From Hydractinia symbiolongicarpus (Eukaryota > Cnidaria > Hydrozoa > Anthoathecata > Hydractiniidae), in NCBI RefSeq assembly GCF_029227915.1, contig NC_079882.1:15016501-15080500 (forward strand): a stretch of 64,000 nucleotides of DNA. Reading direction: 5' to 3'. Each line of letters starts with the position of its first letter. The stretch's first letter is position 1. This document shows, in pieces, positions 48,266-59,880 of the stretch. The notes under the pieces are model-generated. The model ran no database searches. It saw only the letters and a program-made list of their open reading frames with translations, and was not told where the DNA came from. The translations under genes and the position numbers were made by a program.

Positions 48266-51200
48266 GCCTCACACGTAAAACACGTGGTTTCACCTGCCTG
48301 CGCAGGTTACCATTGGACTAATCGTTCCAATCTCAATGTGCTACAACGTCCCAAGTTATTTTCATTGGCGAAGTTGCCTTAGAACACTCTTAACTACGTG
48401 CACAGTCCTATAAAGGCTGTAATATGGCCTTTTGCAGTCTATTAAAGGCCTCACACGTAAATCACGTGGTTCTATTTGCCTGTGCAGGGTACCATTGGAC
48501 TATTCCTTCCAGTCTCAATGCGCTACAAAGTCCCAAGTCGTTTTCATTTGCGCCGTTGCGTTACAACACTCTTAACTACGTGCACAATCCTATAAAGGCT
48601 GTAATATGGCCTTTTGCAGTCTAATAAAGGCCTCACACGTAAATCACGTGGTTCCATTTGCCTGTGCAGGTTACCATTGGACTATTCCTTCCAGTCTCAA
48701 TGCGCTACAACGTCCCAAGTCGTTTTCATTTGCGCCGTTGCGTTACAACACTCTTAAGTACGTGCACAGTCCTATAAAGGCTGTAATATGGCCTTTTGCA
48801 GTCTAATAAAGGCCTCACACGTAAATCACGTGGTTCCATTTGCCTGTGCAGGTTACCATTGGACTATTCCTTCCAGTCTCAATGCGCTACAACCTCCCAA
48901 GTTGTTTTCATTAGCGCCGTTGTCTTAAAATACTCTAAACTACGTGCACAATCCTATAAAGGCTGTAATATGGCCTTGTGCAATCTGATAAAGGCCTCAC
49001 ACGTAAATCACGTGGTTTCACCTATCTGCGCGGGTTACCATTGGCTTAGTCCTTCCCGTCCCAATGCGCTACAACGTTCCAAGTTGTTTTCATTGGCAAA
49101 GTTGCCTTAGAACACTCTTACCAACGTGCACAGTCCTATAAAAGCTTTAATATGGCCTTTTGCAGTCTAATAAAGGCTTCCCACGTAAGTCACGTGGTTT
49201 AACCTGCTTGCGCAGGTTACCATTGGACTAATCGTTCCATTCTTAATGCGCTACAACGTCCCAAGTTGTTTTCATTGGCGAAGTTGCCTTAGAACACTCT
49301 TAAGTACGTGCACAGTTCTATAAAGGCTGTAATATGGCCTTTTGCAGTCAAATAAAGGCCTCACACGTAAATCACGTGGTTCCATTTGCCTGTGCAGGTT
49401 ACAATTGGACTATTCCTTCCCGTCTCAATGCGCTACAACCTCCCAAGTTGTTTTCATTAGCGCCGTTGCCTTACAACACTAATAACTACGTGCACAGTCC
49501 AATAAAGGCTGTAATATGGCCTTTTGCAGTCCAATAAAGGCCTCACACGTAAATCACGTGGTTTCACCTGTCTGCGCAGGTTACCATTGGACTATTCCTT
49601 CACGTCTCAATGCGCTACAACGTCCCAAGTCGCTTTCATTGGCGAAGTTGCCTTAGAACACTCTTAAGTACGTGCACAGTTCTATAAAGGCTGTAATATG
49701 GCCTTTTGCAGTCAAATAAAGGCCTCACACGTAAATCACGTGGTTCCATTTGCCTGTGCAGGTTACCATTGGACTATTCCTTCCCGTCTCAATGCGCTAC
49801 AACCTCCCAAGTTGTTTTCATTAGCGCCGTTGCCTTACAACACTAATAACTACGTGCACAGTCCTATAAAGGCTGTAATATGGCCTTTTGCAGTCCAATA
49901 AAGGCCTCACACGTAAATCACGTGGTTTCACCTGTCTGCGAAGGTTACCATTGGACTATTCCTTCACGTCTCAATGTGCTACAACGTCCCAAGTCGCTTT
50001 CATTGGCCAAGTTGCCTTACAACACTTTACTACGTGCACAGTCCTATAAAGGCTGTAATATGGCCTTTTGCAGTCTAATAAAGGCCTCACACCTAAATCA
50101 CGTGGTTCCATTTGCCTGTGCAGGTTACCATTGGACTATTCCTTCCAGTCTCAATGCGCTACAACGTCCCAAGTCGTTTTCATTAGCGCCGTTGCGTTAC
50201 AACACTCTTAACAACGTGCACAGTCCTATAAAGGCTGTAATATGGCATTTTGCAGTCTAATAAAGGCCTCACACGTAAATCACGTGGTTTCACCCGTCTC
50301 CACAGGTTACCATTGGCCTAGTCCTTCCAGTCTCAACGCGCTACAACGTCCCAAGTCGTTTTCATTGGCGAAGTTGCCTTAGAACACTCTTAACTACGTG
50401 CACAGTCCTATAAAATCTGTAATATGGCCTTTTGCAGTCTAATGAAAGGCCTCACACGTAAAACACGTGGTTTCACCCGTCTCCACAGGTTACCATTGGA
50501 CTAATCGTTCCAATCTCAATGTGCTACAACGTCCCAAGTTGTTTTCATTGGCGAAGTTGCCTTAGAACACTCTTAACTACGTGCACAGTCCTATAAAGGC
50601 TGTAATATGGCCTTTTGCAGTCTGTTAAAGGCCTCACACGTAAATCACATGGTTCCATTTGCCTGTGCAGGTTACCATTGGGCTATTCCTTCCAGTGTCA
50701 ATGCGCTACAACGTCCCAAGTCGTTTTCATTTGCGCCGTTGCGTTACAACACTCTTAACTACGTGCACAATCCTATAAAGGCTGTAATATGGCCTTTTGC
50801 AGTCTAATAAAGGCCTCACACGTAAATCACGTGGTTCCATATGCCTGTGCAGGTTACCATTGGACTATTCCTTCCAGTCTCAATGCGCTACCACGTCCCA
50901 AGTCGTTTTCATTAGCGCCGTTGCGTTACAACACTCTTAACTACGTGCACAGTCCTATAAAGGCTGTAATATGGCCTTTTGCAGTCTAATAAAGGCCTCA
51001 CACGTAAATCACGTGGTTCCATTTGCCTGTGCAGGTTACCATTGGACTATTCCTTCCAGTCTCAATGCGCTACAACCTCCCAAGTTGTTTTCATTAGCGC
51101 CGTTGTCTTACAATACTCTAAACTACGTGCACAGTCCTATGAAGGCTGTAATATGGCCGTGTACAATCTGATAAAGGCCTCACACGTAAATCACGTGGTT

Positions 51201-51530
51201 TCACCTGTCTGCGCGGGTTACCATTGGTTTAGTCCTTCCCGTCTCAATGCACTACAACGTTCCAAGTTGTTTTCATTGGCGAAGTTGCCTTAGAACACTC
51301 TTACCAACGTGCACAGTCCTATAAAGGCTTTAATATGGCCTTTTGCAGTCTAATAAAGGCTTCCCACGTAAGTCACGTGGTTTAACCTGCTTGCGCAGGT
51401 TACCATTGGACTAATCGTTCCAGTCTTAATGCGCTACAACTTCCCAAGTTGTTTTCATTGGCGAAGTTGCCTTAGAACACTCTTAAGTACGTGCACAGTG
51501 CTATAAAGGCTGTAATATGGCCTTTTGCAG
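48266..51530. repeat. 3,457-bp 19-mer HOR, copy 2
   Basis: Copy 2 starts inside the monomer at 48242: CAGTCCAATAAAGG in front, then GTAAAACACGTGG and CCTGCCTGCGCAGG of the 183-bp class behind. This monomer thus lacks the extra base of its class. Only a few differences from copy 1 are visible: CCTATAAAGG versus CCTATGAAGG near 48953, CCAATAAAGG near 49499, AACAACGTGC near 50210, and CCAGTGTCAATG versus CCAATGTCAATG near 50694. It ends where CAGTCTATTAAAGG replaces CAGTCAAATAAAGG at about 51,530. Confidence 0.9.
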
Positions 51531-53517
51531 TCTATTAAAGGCCTCACACGTAAATCACGTGGTTCCATTTGCCTGTGCAGGTTACCATTGGACTATTCCT
51601 TCCCCTCTCAATGCGCTACAACCTCCCAAGTTGTTTTCATTAGCGCCGTTGCCTTACAACACTATTAACTACGTGCACAGTCCTATAAAGGCTGTAATAT
51701 GGCCTTTTGCAGTCCAATAAAGGCCTCACACGTAAATCACGTGGTTTCACCTGTCTGCGCAGGTTACCATTGGACTATTCCTTCACGTCTCAATGCGCTA
51801 CAACGTCCCAAGTTGTTTTCATTAGCGCCGTTGCCTTACAACACTCTTAACTATGTGCACAGTCCTATAAAGGCTGTAATATTGCCTCTTGCAGTCTAAT
51901 AATGGCCTCACACGTAAATCACGTGGTTTCACCCGTCTCCACAGGTTACCATTGGCCTAGTCCTTCCAGTCTTAATGCGCTACAACGTCCCAAGTCGTTT
52001 TCATTGGCGAAGTTGCCTTAGAACACTCTTAAGTACGTGCACAGTCCTATAAAGGCTGTAATATGGCCTTTTGCAATCTATTAAAGGCGTCACACGTAAA
52101 TCACGTGGTTCCATCTGCCTGTGCAGGTTACCATTGGACTATTCCTTCCAGTCTCAATGCGCTACAACGTCCCAAGTCGTTTTCATTAGCGCCGTTGCGG
52201 TACAACACTCTTAACTACGTGCACAGTCCTATTAAGGCTGTAATATGGCCTTTTGCAGTCTAATAAAGGCCTCACACGTAAATCACGTGGTTCCATTTGC
52301 CTGTGCAGGTTACCATTGGACTATTCCTTCCAGTCTCAATGCGCTACAACGTCCCAAGTCGTTTTCATTAGCGCCGTTGCGTTACAACACTCTTAACTAC
52401 GTGCAGAGTCCTATAAAGGCTGTAATATGGCCTTTTGCAGTCTAATAAAGGCCTCACACGTAAATCACGTGGTTCCATTTGCCTGTGCAGGTTACCATTG
52501 GACTATTCCTTCCAGTCTCAATGCGCTACAACCTCCCAAGTTGTTTTCATTAGCGCCGTGGTCTTACAATACTCTAAACTACGTGCACAGTCCTATAAAG
52601 ACTGTAATATGGCCTTTTGCAATCTGATAAAGGCCTCACACGTAAATCACGTGGTTTCAACTGTCTGCGCGGGTTACCATCGGCTTAGTCCTTCCCGTCT
52701 CAATGCGCTACAACGTTCCAAGTTGTTTTCATTGGCGAAGTTGCCCTAGAACACTCTTGAGTACGTGCACAGTGCTATAAAGGCTGTAGTATGGCCTTTT
52801 GCAGTCAAATAAAGGCCTCACACGTAAATCACGTGGTTTCACCTGTCTGCGCAGGTTACCATTGGACAATTCCTTCACGTCTCAATGCGGTACAACGTCC
52901 CAAGTCGCTTTCATTGGCGAAAGTACCTTACAACACTCTTAACTACGTGCACAGTCCTATGAAGGCTGTAATATGGTCTGATGCAGTCTAATAAAGGTCT
53001 CACACGTAGATCACGTGGTTCCATTTGCCTGTGCAGGTCACCATTGGACTATTCCTTCCAGTCTCAATGCGCTACAACTTTGCAAGTGATTTTCCTTAGC
53101 GCCGTGGCCTTAGAACACTCTTAACTATGTGCACAGTCCTATAAAGGCTGTAATATGGCCTTTTGCAGTCTAATAAAGGCGTCACACGTAAATCACGTGG
53201 TTTCACCTGCCTGCACCGGTTACCATTGGACTATTTTTCCAGTCTCAATGTTCTACAACGTCGCAAGTCGTTTTCCTTAGCGCCGTTGCCTTACAATACT
53301 AATAACAACGTGCACAGTCCTATAAAGGCTGTAATATGGCCTTTTTCAGTCTAATAAAGGCCTCACACGTAAATCACGTGGTTCCATCTGCCTACGCAGA
53401 TTGCCATTGGACTGTTCCTTCCAGTCTCAATGCACTGCAACGTCCCAAGTCGTCTTCATTAGCGCCGTTGCCTTACAACACTCTTAAGTACGTGCACAGT
53501 CCTATAAAGGCTGTAAT
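51517..53517. repeat. 2,001-bp 11-mer HOR, copy 1
   Basis: Monomers at 51517, 51699, 51881, 52063, 52245, 52427 and 52609 match 53518, 53700, 53882, 54064, 54246, 54428 and 54610. The last four monomers (from the back of 52791) instead match 56.07-56.8 kb at 3,275 bp. 2,001 equals 11 monomers minus one, the missing base being in GGACTATTTTTCCAG near 53230. New states appear here: CAACTTTGCAAGTGATTTTCC and CCGTGGCCTTAG. Confidence 0.86.
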
Positions 53518-54860
53518 ATGGCTTTTTGCAGTCTATTAAAGGCGTCACACGTAAATCACGTGGTTCCATTTGCCTGTGCAGGTTACCATTGGACTATTCC
53601 TTCCCGTCTCAATGCGCTACAACCTCCCAAGTTGTTTTCATTAGCGCCGTTGCCTTACAACACTATTAACTACGTGCACAGTCCTATAAAGGCTGTAATA
53701 TGGCCTTTTGCAGTCCAATAAAGGCCTCACACGTAAATCACGTGGTTTCACCTGTCTGCGCAGGTTACCATTGGACTATTCCTTCACGTCTCAATGCGCT
53801 ACAACGTCCCAAGTTGTTTTCATTAGCGCCGTTGCCTTACAACACTCTTAACTACGTGCACAGTCCTATAAAGGCTGTAATATGGCCTCTTGCAGTCTAA
53901 AAATGGCCTCACACGTAAATCACGTGGTTTCACCCGTCTCCACAGGTTACCATTGGCCTAGTCCTTCCAGTCTTAATGCGCTACAACGTCCCAAGTCGTT
54001 TTCATTGGCGAAGTTGCCTTAGAACACTCTTAAGTACGTGCACAGTCCTATAAAGGCTGTAATATGGCCTTTTGCAGTCTATTAAAGGCGTCACACGTAA
54101 ATCACGTGGTTCCATCTGCCTGTGCAGGTTACCATTGGACTATTCCTTCCAGTCTCAATGCGCTACAACGTCCCAAGTCGTTTTCATTAGCGCCGTTGCG
54201 GTACAACACTCTTAACTACGTGCACAGTCCTATTAAGGCTGTAATATGGCCTTTTGCAGTCTAATAAAGGCCTCACACGTAAATCACGTGGTTCCATTTG
54301 CCTGTGCAGGTTACCATTGGACTATTCCTTCCAGTCTCAATGCGCTACAACGTCCCAAGTCGTTTTCATTAGCGCCGTTGCGTTACAACACTCTTAACTA
54401 CGTGCACAGTCCTATAAAGGCTGTAATATGGCCTTTTGCAGTCTAATAAAGGCCTCACACGTAAATCACGTGGTTCCATTTGCCTGTGCAGGTTACCATT
54501 GGACTATTCCTTCCAGTCTCAATGCGCTACAACCTCCCAAGTTGTTTTCATTAGCGCCGTGGTCTTACAATACTCTAAACTACGTGCACAGTCCTATAAA
54601 GACTGTAATATGGCCTTTTGCAATCTGATAAAGGCCTCACACGTAAATCACGTGGTTTCAACTGTCTGCGCGGGTTACCATCGGCTTAGTCCTTCCCGTC
54701 TCAATGCGCTACAACGTTCCAAGTTGTTTTCATTGGCGAAGTTGCCCTAGAACACACTTGAGTACGTGCACAGTGCTATAAAGGCTGTAGTATGGCCTTT
54801 TGCAGTCAAATAAAGGCCTCACACGTAAATCACGTGGTTCCATTTGCCTGTGCAGGTTAC
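53518..54860. repeat. 11-mer copy 2, containing 1,092-bp 6-mer copy 1
   Basis: This matches 51.5-52.8 kb at 2,001 bp. From about 53,770 it is also copy 1 of a 6-mer (1,092 bp, exactly six monomers). The monomer at 54792 is chimeric, with CAGTCAAATAAAGG and TTCCATTTGCC in front and TTCACGTCTCAATG of the 53700 monomer behind, which marks the junction at about 54,860-54,885. A private change, CTAAAAATGGCC, is at 53898-53909. Confidence 0.86.
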
Positions 54861-56065
54861 CATTGGACTATTCCTTCACGTCTCAATGCGCTACAACGTC
54901 CCAAGTTGTTTTCATTAGCGCCGTTGCCTTACAACACTCTTAACTACGTGCACAGTCCTATAAAGGCTGTAATATGGCCTCTTGCAGTCTAATAATGGCC
55001 TCACACGTAAATCACGTGGTTTCACCCGTCTCCACAGGTTACCATTGGCCTAGTCCTTCCAGTCTTAATGCGCTACAACGTCCCAAGTCGTTTTCATTGG
55101 CGAAGTTGCCTTAGAACACTCTTAAGTACGTGCACAGTCCTATAAAGGCTGTAATATGGCCTTTTGCAGTCTATTAAAGGCGTCACACGTAAATCACGTG
55201 GTTCCATCTGCCTGTGCAGGTTACCATTGGACTATTCCTTCCAGTCTCAATGCGCTACAACGTCCCAAGTCGTTTTCATTAGCGCCGTTGCGGTACAACA
55301 CTCTTAACTACGTGCACAGTCCTATTAAGGCTGTAATATGGCCTTTTGCAGTCTAATAAAGGCCTCACACGTAAATCACGTGGTTCCATTTGCCTGTGCA
55401 GGTTACCATTGGACTATTCCTTCCAGTCTCAATGCGCTACAACGTCCCAAGTCGTTTTCATTAGCGCCGTTGCGTTACAACACTCTTAACTACGTGCACA
55501 GTCCTATAAAGGCTGTAATATGGCCTTTTGCAGTCTAATAAAGGCCTCACACGTAAATCACGTGGTTCCATTTGCCTGTGCAGGTTACCATTGGACTATT
55601 CCTTCCAGTCTCAATGCGCTACAACCTCCCAAGTTGTTTTCATTAGCGCCGTGGTCTTACAATACTCTAAACTACGTGCACAGTCCTATAAAGACTGTAA
55701 TATGGCCTTTTGCAATCTGATAAAGGCCTCACACGTAAATCACGTGGTTTCAACTGTCTGCGCGTGTTACCATCGGCTTAGTCCTTCCCGTCTCAATGCG
55801 CTACAACGTTCCAAGTTGTTTTCATTGGCGAAGTTGCGCTAGAACACTCTTGAGTACGTGCACAGTGCTATAAAGGCTGTAGTATGGCCTTTTGCAGTCA
55901 AATAAAGGCCTCACACGTAAATCACGTGGTTCCATTTGCCTGTGCAGGTTACCATTGGCCTATTCCTTCCCGTCTTAATGCGCTACAACCTCCCAAGTTG
56001 TTTTCATTAGCGCCGTTGCCTTACAACATTGTTAACTACGTGCACAGTCCTATAAAGGCTGTAAT
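54861..56065. repeat. 1,092-bp 6-mer HOR, copy 2
   Basis: Monomers at 54974, 55156, 55338, 55520, 55702 and 55884 match 53882, 54064, 54246, 54428, 54610 and 54792 at exactly 1,092 bp. They share CAGTCTATTAAAGGCGTCAC, GCGGTACAAC and CCTATTAAGG, the same states as at 32583 and in the 26-mer, so this block and the 26-mer have a common source. GCGCGTGTTACC near 55761 is private. Confidence 0.87.
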
Positions 56066-56610
56066 ATGGCCTTTTGCAGTCCAATAAAGGCCTCACACGT
56101 AAATCACGTGGTTTCACCTGTCTGCGCAGGTTACCATTGGACTATTCCTTCACGTCTCAATGCGGTACAACGTCCCAAGTCGCTTTCATTGGCGAAGTTA
56201 CCTTACAACACTCTTAACTACTTGCACAGTCCTATGAAGGCTGTAATATGGTCTGTTGCAGTCTAATAAAAGTCTCACACGTAGATCACGTGGTTCCATT
56301 TGCCTGTGCAGGTCACCATTGGACTATTCCTTCCAGTCTCAATGCGCTACAACTTTGCAAGTGATTTTCCTTAGCGCCGTGGCCTTAGAACACTCTTAAC
56401 TATGTGCACAGTCCTATAAAGGCTGTAATATGGCCTTTTGCAGTCTAATAAAGGCGTCACACGTAAATCACGTGGTTTCACCTGCCTGCACCGGTTACCA
56501 TTGGACTATTTTTCCAGTCTCAATGTTCTACAACGTCGCAAGTCGTTTTCCTTAGCGCCGTTGCCTTACAATACTAATAACAACGTGCACAGTCCTATAA
56601 AGGCTGTAAT
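56066..56610. repeat. copy of 52.8-53.3 kb at 3,275 bp
   Basis: The monomers at 56066 (back), 56248 and 56430 match 52791, 52973 and 53155. They share GGTCTGxTGCAGTC, CACGTAGATCACG, GTGATTTTCCTTAGCG, CTGCACCGGTTACC and the one-base-shorter GGACTATTTTTCC. The last monomer ends TTACAATACTAATAACAACG. Confidence 0.85.
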
Positions 56611-58205
56611 ATGGCCTTTTTCAGTCTAATAAAGGCCTCACACGTAAATCACGTGGTTCCATCTGCCTACGCAGATTGCCATTGGACTGTTCCTTCCAGT
56701 CTCGATGCACTACAACGTCCCAAGTCGTCTTCATTAGCGCCGTTGCTTTACAACACTCTTAACTACGCGCACAGTCCTATAAAGGCTGTAATATGGCCTT
56801 TTGCAGTCTAATAAAGGCTTCACACGTAAATCACGTGGTTTTACCTGCCTGCGCAGGTTACCATTGGACTAATCGTGCCAGTCTCAATGCGCTACAACGT
56901 CCCAAGTTGTTTTCATTGGCGAAGTTACCTTAGAACACTATTAACTACGTGCACAATCCTATAAAGCTGTAATATGTCCTTTTGAAGTCTAATAAAGGCC
57001 TCACACGTAAATCACGTGGTTCCATTTGCCTGTGCAGGTTACCATTGGACTATTCCTTCCAGTCTCAATGCGGTACAACGTCCCAAGTCGTTTTCATTAG
57101 CGCCGTTGCCTTACAACAGTCTTAACTACGTTCACAGTCCTATAAAGGCTGTAATATGGCCTTTTGCAGTCTAATAAAGGCCTCACACGTAAATCACGTG
57201 GTTCCATTTGCCTGTGCAGGTTACCATTGGACTATTTTTCCAGTCTCAATGTTCTACAATGTCGCAAGTCGTTTTCCTTAGCGCCGTTGCCTTACAATAC
57301 TATTAACAACGTGCACAGTCCTATAAAGGCTGTAATATGACCTTTTTCAGTCTAATAAAGGCCTCACACGTAAATCACGTGGTTCCATCTGCCTGGGCAG
57401 GTTACCATTGGCCTAGTTCTTTCAGTCTCAATGCGCTACAACGTCCCAAGTCGTTTTCATTGGCAAAGTTGCCTTACAACAGTCTTAACTACGTGCACAG
57501 TCCTCTAAAGGCTGTAATGTGGCCTTTTGCGGTCTAATAAAGGCTTCACACGTAAATCACGTGGTTCCATTTGTCTGTGCAGGTTACCATTGGACTATTC
57601 CTTCCAGTCTCAATGCGCTACAACGTCCCAAGTCGTTTTCATTAGCGCTGTTGCCTTACAGCACTCTTAACTACGTACACAGTCCTATAAAGGCTGTAGT
57701 ATGGCCTTTTGCAGTCTAATAAAGGACTCACACGTAAATCCGAGGTTCCATTTGCCTGTGCAGGTTACCATTGGACTATTCCTTTTCGTCTCAATGCACT
57801 ACAACGTCCCAAGTCGTTTTCATTAGCGCTGTTGCCTTACAACTCTCTTAACTACGTGCACAGTCCTATAAAGGCTGTAATATGGCCTTTTTCAGTCTAA
57901 TAAAGGCCTCACACGTAAATCACGTGGTTCCATTTGCCTGGGCAGGTTACCATTGGCCTAGTTCTTTCAGTCTCAATGCGCTACAACGTCTCAAGTCGTT
58001 TTCATTGGCGAAGTTGCCTTACAACAATCTTAACTACGTGCACAGTCCTATAAAGGCTGTAATATGGTCTTTAGCACTCTAATAAAGGTCTCACACGTAG
58101 ATCACGTGGTTCCATTTGCCTGTGCAGGTTACCATTGGACTATTCCTTCACGTCTCAATGCGCTACAACGTCCCAAGTCGCTTTCATTGGCGAAGTTGCC
58201 TTACA
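56611..58205. repeat. 1,635-bp 9-mer HOR, copy 1
   Basis: This copy starts with ATGGCCTTTTTCAGTC and CTGCCTACGCAGATTGCC. The period 1,635 is 9 x 182 minus 3, explained by three one-base deletions, all visible: CCTATAAAGCTG near 56962, GGACTATTTTTCC near 57230 and AAATCCGAGG near 57738. The last monomer (58064) joins a CAGTCTAATAAAGG-type front (TTAGCACTC) to the ACAATACTAATAACAACG back of the 56430 monomer. Confidence 0.9.
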
Positions 58206-59880
58206 ATACTAATAACAACGTGCACAGTCCTATAAAGGCTGTAATATGGCCTTTTTCAGTCTAATAAAGGCCTCACACGTAAATCACGTGGTTCCATCTG
58301 CCTACGCAGATTGCCATTGGACTGTTCCTTCCAGTCTCGATGCACTACAACGTCCCAAGTCGTCTTCATTAGCGCCGTTGCTTTACAACACTCTTAACTA
58401 CGCGCACAGTCCTATAAAGGCTGTAATATGGCCTTTTGCAGTCTAATAAAGGCTTCACACGTAAATCACGTGGTTTTACCTGCCTGCGCAGGTTACCATT
58501 GGACTAATCGTGCCAGTCTCAATGCGCTACAACGTCCCAAGTTGTTTTCATTGGCGAAGTTACCTTAGAACACTATTAACTACGTGCACAATCCTATAAA
58601 GCTGTAATATGTCCTTTTGAAGTCTAATAAAGGCCTCACACGTAAATCACGTGGTTCCATTTGCCTGTGCAGGTTACCATTGGACTATTCCTTCCAGTCT
58701 CAATGCGGTACAACGTCCCAAGTCGTTTTCATTAGCGCCGTTGCCTTACAACAGTCTTAACTACGTTCACAGTCCTATAAAGGCTGTAATATGGCCTTTT
58801 GCAGTCTAATAAAGGCCTCACACGTAAATCACGTGGTTCCATTTGCCTGTGCAGGTTACCATTGGACTATTTTTCCAGTCTCAATGTTCTACAATGTCGC
58901 AAGTCGTTTTCCTTAGCGCCGTTGCCTTACAATACTATTAACAACGTGCACAGTCCTATAAAGGCTGTAATATGACCTTTTTCAGTCTAATAAAGGCCTC
59001 ACACGTAAATCACGTGGTTCCATCTGCCTGGGCAGGTTACCATTGGCCTAGTTCTTTCAGTCTCAATGCGCTACAACGTCCCAAGTCGTTTTCATTGGCA
59101 AAGTTGCCTTACAACAGTCTTAACTACGTGCACAGTCCTCTAAAGGCTGTAATGTGGCCTTTTGCGGTCTAATAAAGGCTTCACACGTAAATCACGTGGT
59201 TCCATTTGTCTGTGCAGGTTACCATTGGACTATTCCTTCCAGTCTCAATGCGCTACAACGTCCCAAGTCGTTTTCATTAGCGCTGTTGCCTTACAGCACT
59301 CTTAACTACGTACACAGTCCTATAAAGGCTGTAGTATGGCCTTTTGCAGTCTAATAAAGGACTCACACGTAAATCCGAGGTTCCATTTGCCTGTGCAGGT
59401 TACCATTGGACTATTCCTTTTCGTCTCAATGCACTACAACGTCCCAAGTCGTTTTCATTAGCGCTGTTGCCTTACAACTCTCTTAACTACGTGCACAGTC
59501 CTATAAAGGCTGTAATATGGCCTTTTTCAGTCTAATAAAGGCCTCACACGTAAATCACGTGGTTCCATTTGCCTGGGCAGGTTACCATTGGCCTAGTTCT
59601 TTCAGTCTCAATGCGCTACAACGTCTCAAGTCGTTTTCATTGGCGAAGTTGCCTTACAACAATCTTAACTACGTGCACAGTCCTATAAAGGCTGTAATAT
59701 GGTCTTTAGCACTCTAATAAAGGTCTCACACGTAGATCACGTGGTTCCATTTGCCTGTGCAGGTTACCATTGGACTATTCCTTCACGTCTCAATGCGCTA
59801 CAACGTCCCAAGTCGCTTTCATTGGCGAAGTTGCCTTACAACACTCTTAACTACGTGCACAGTCCTATGAAGGCTGTAAT
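58206..59880. repeat. 1,635-bp 9-mer HOR, copy 2
   Basis: This is a tandem duplicate of 56.57-58.2 kb: 56611/58246, 57337/58972, 57519/59154, 57882/59517 and 58064/59699 all differ by 1,635. I saw no base difference between the two copies before the 59699 monomer, where copy 2 continues with CAACACTCTTAACTACG. This may be the most recent duplication in the window. Confidence 0.9.
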
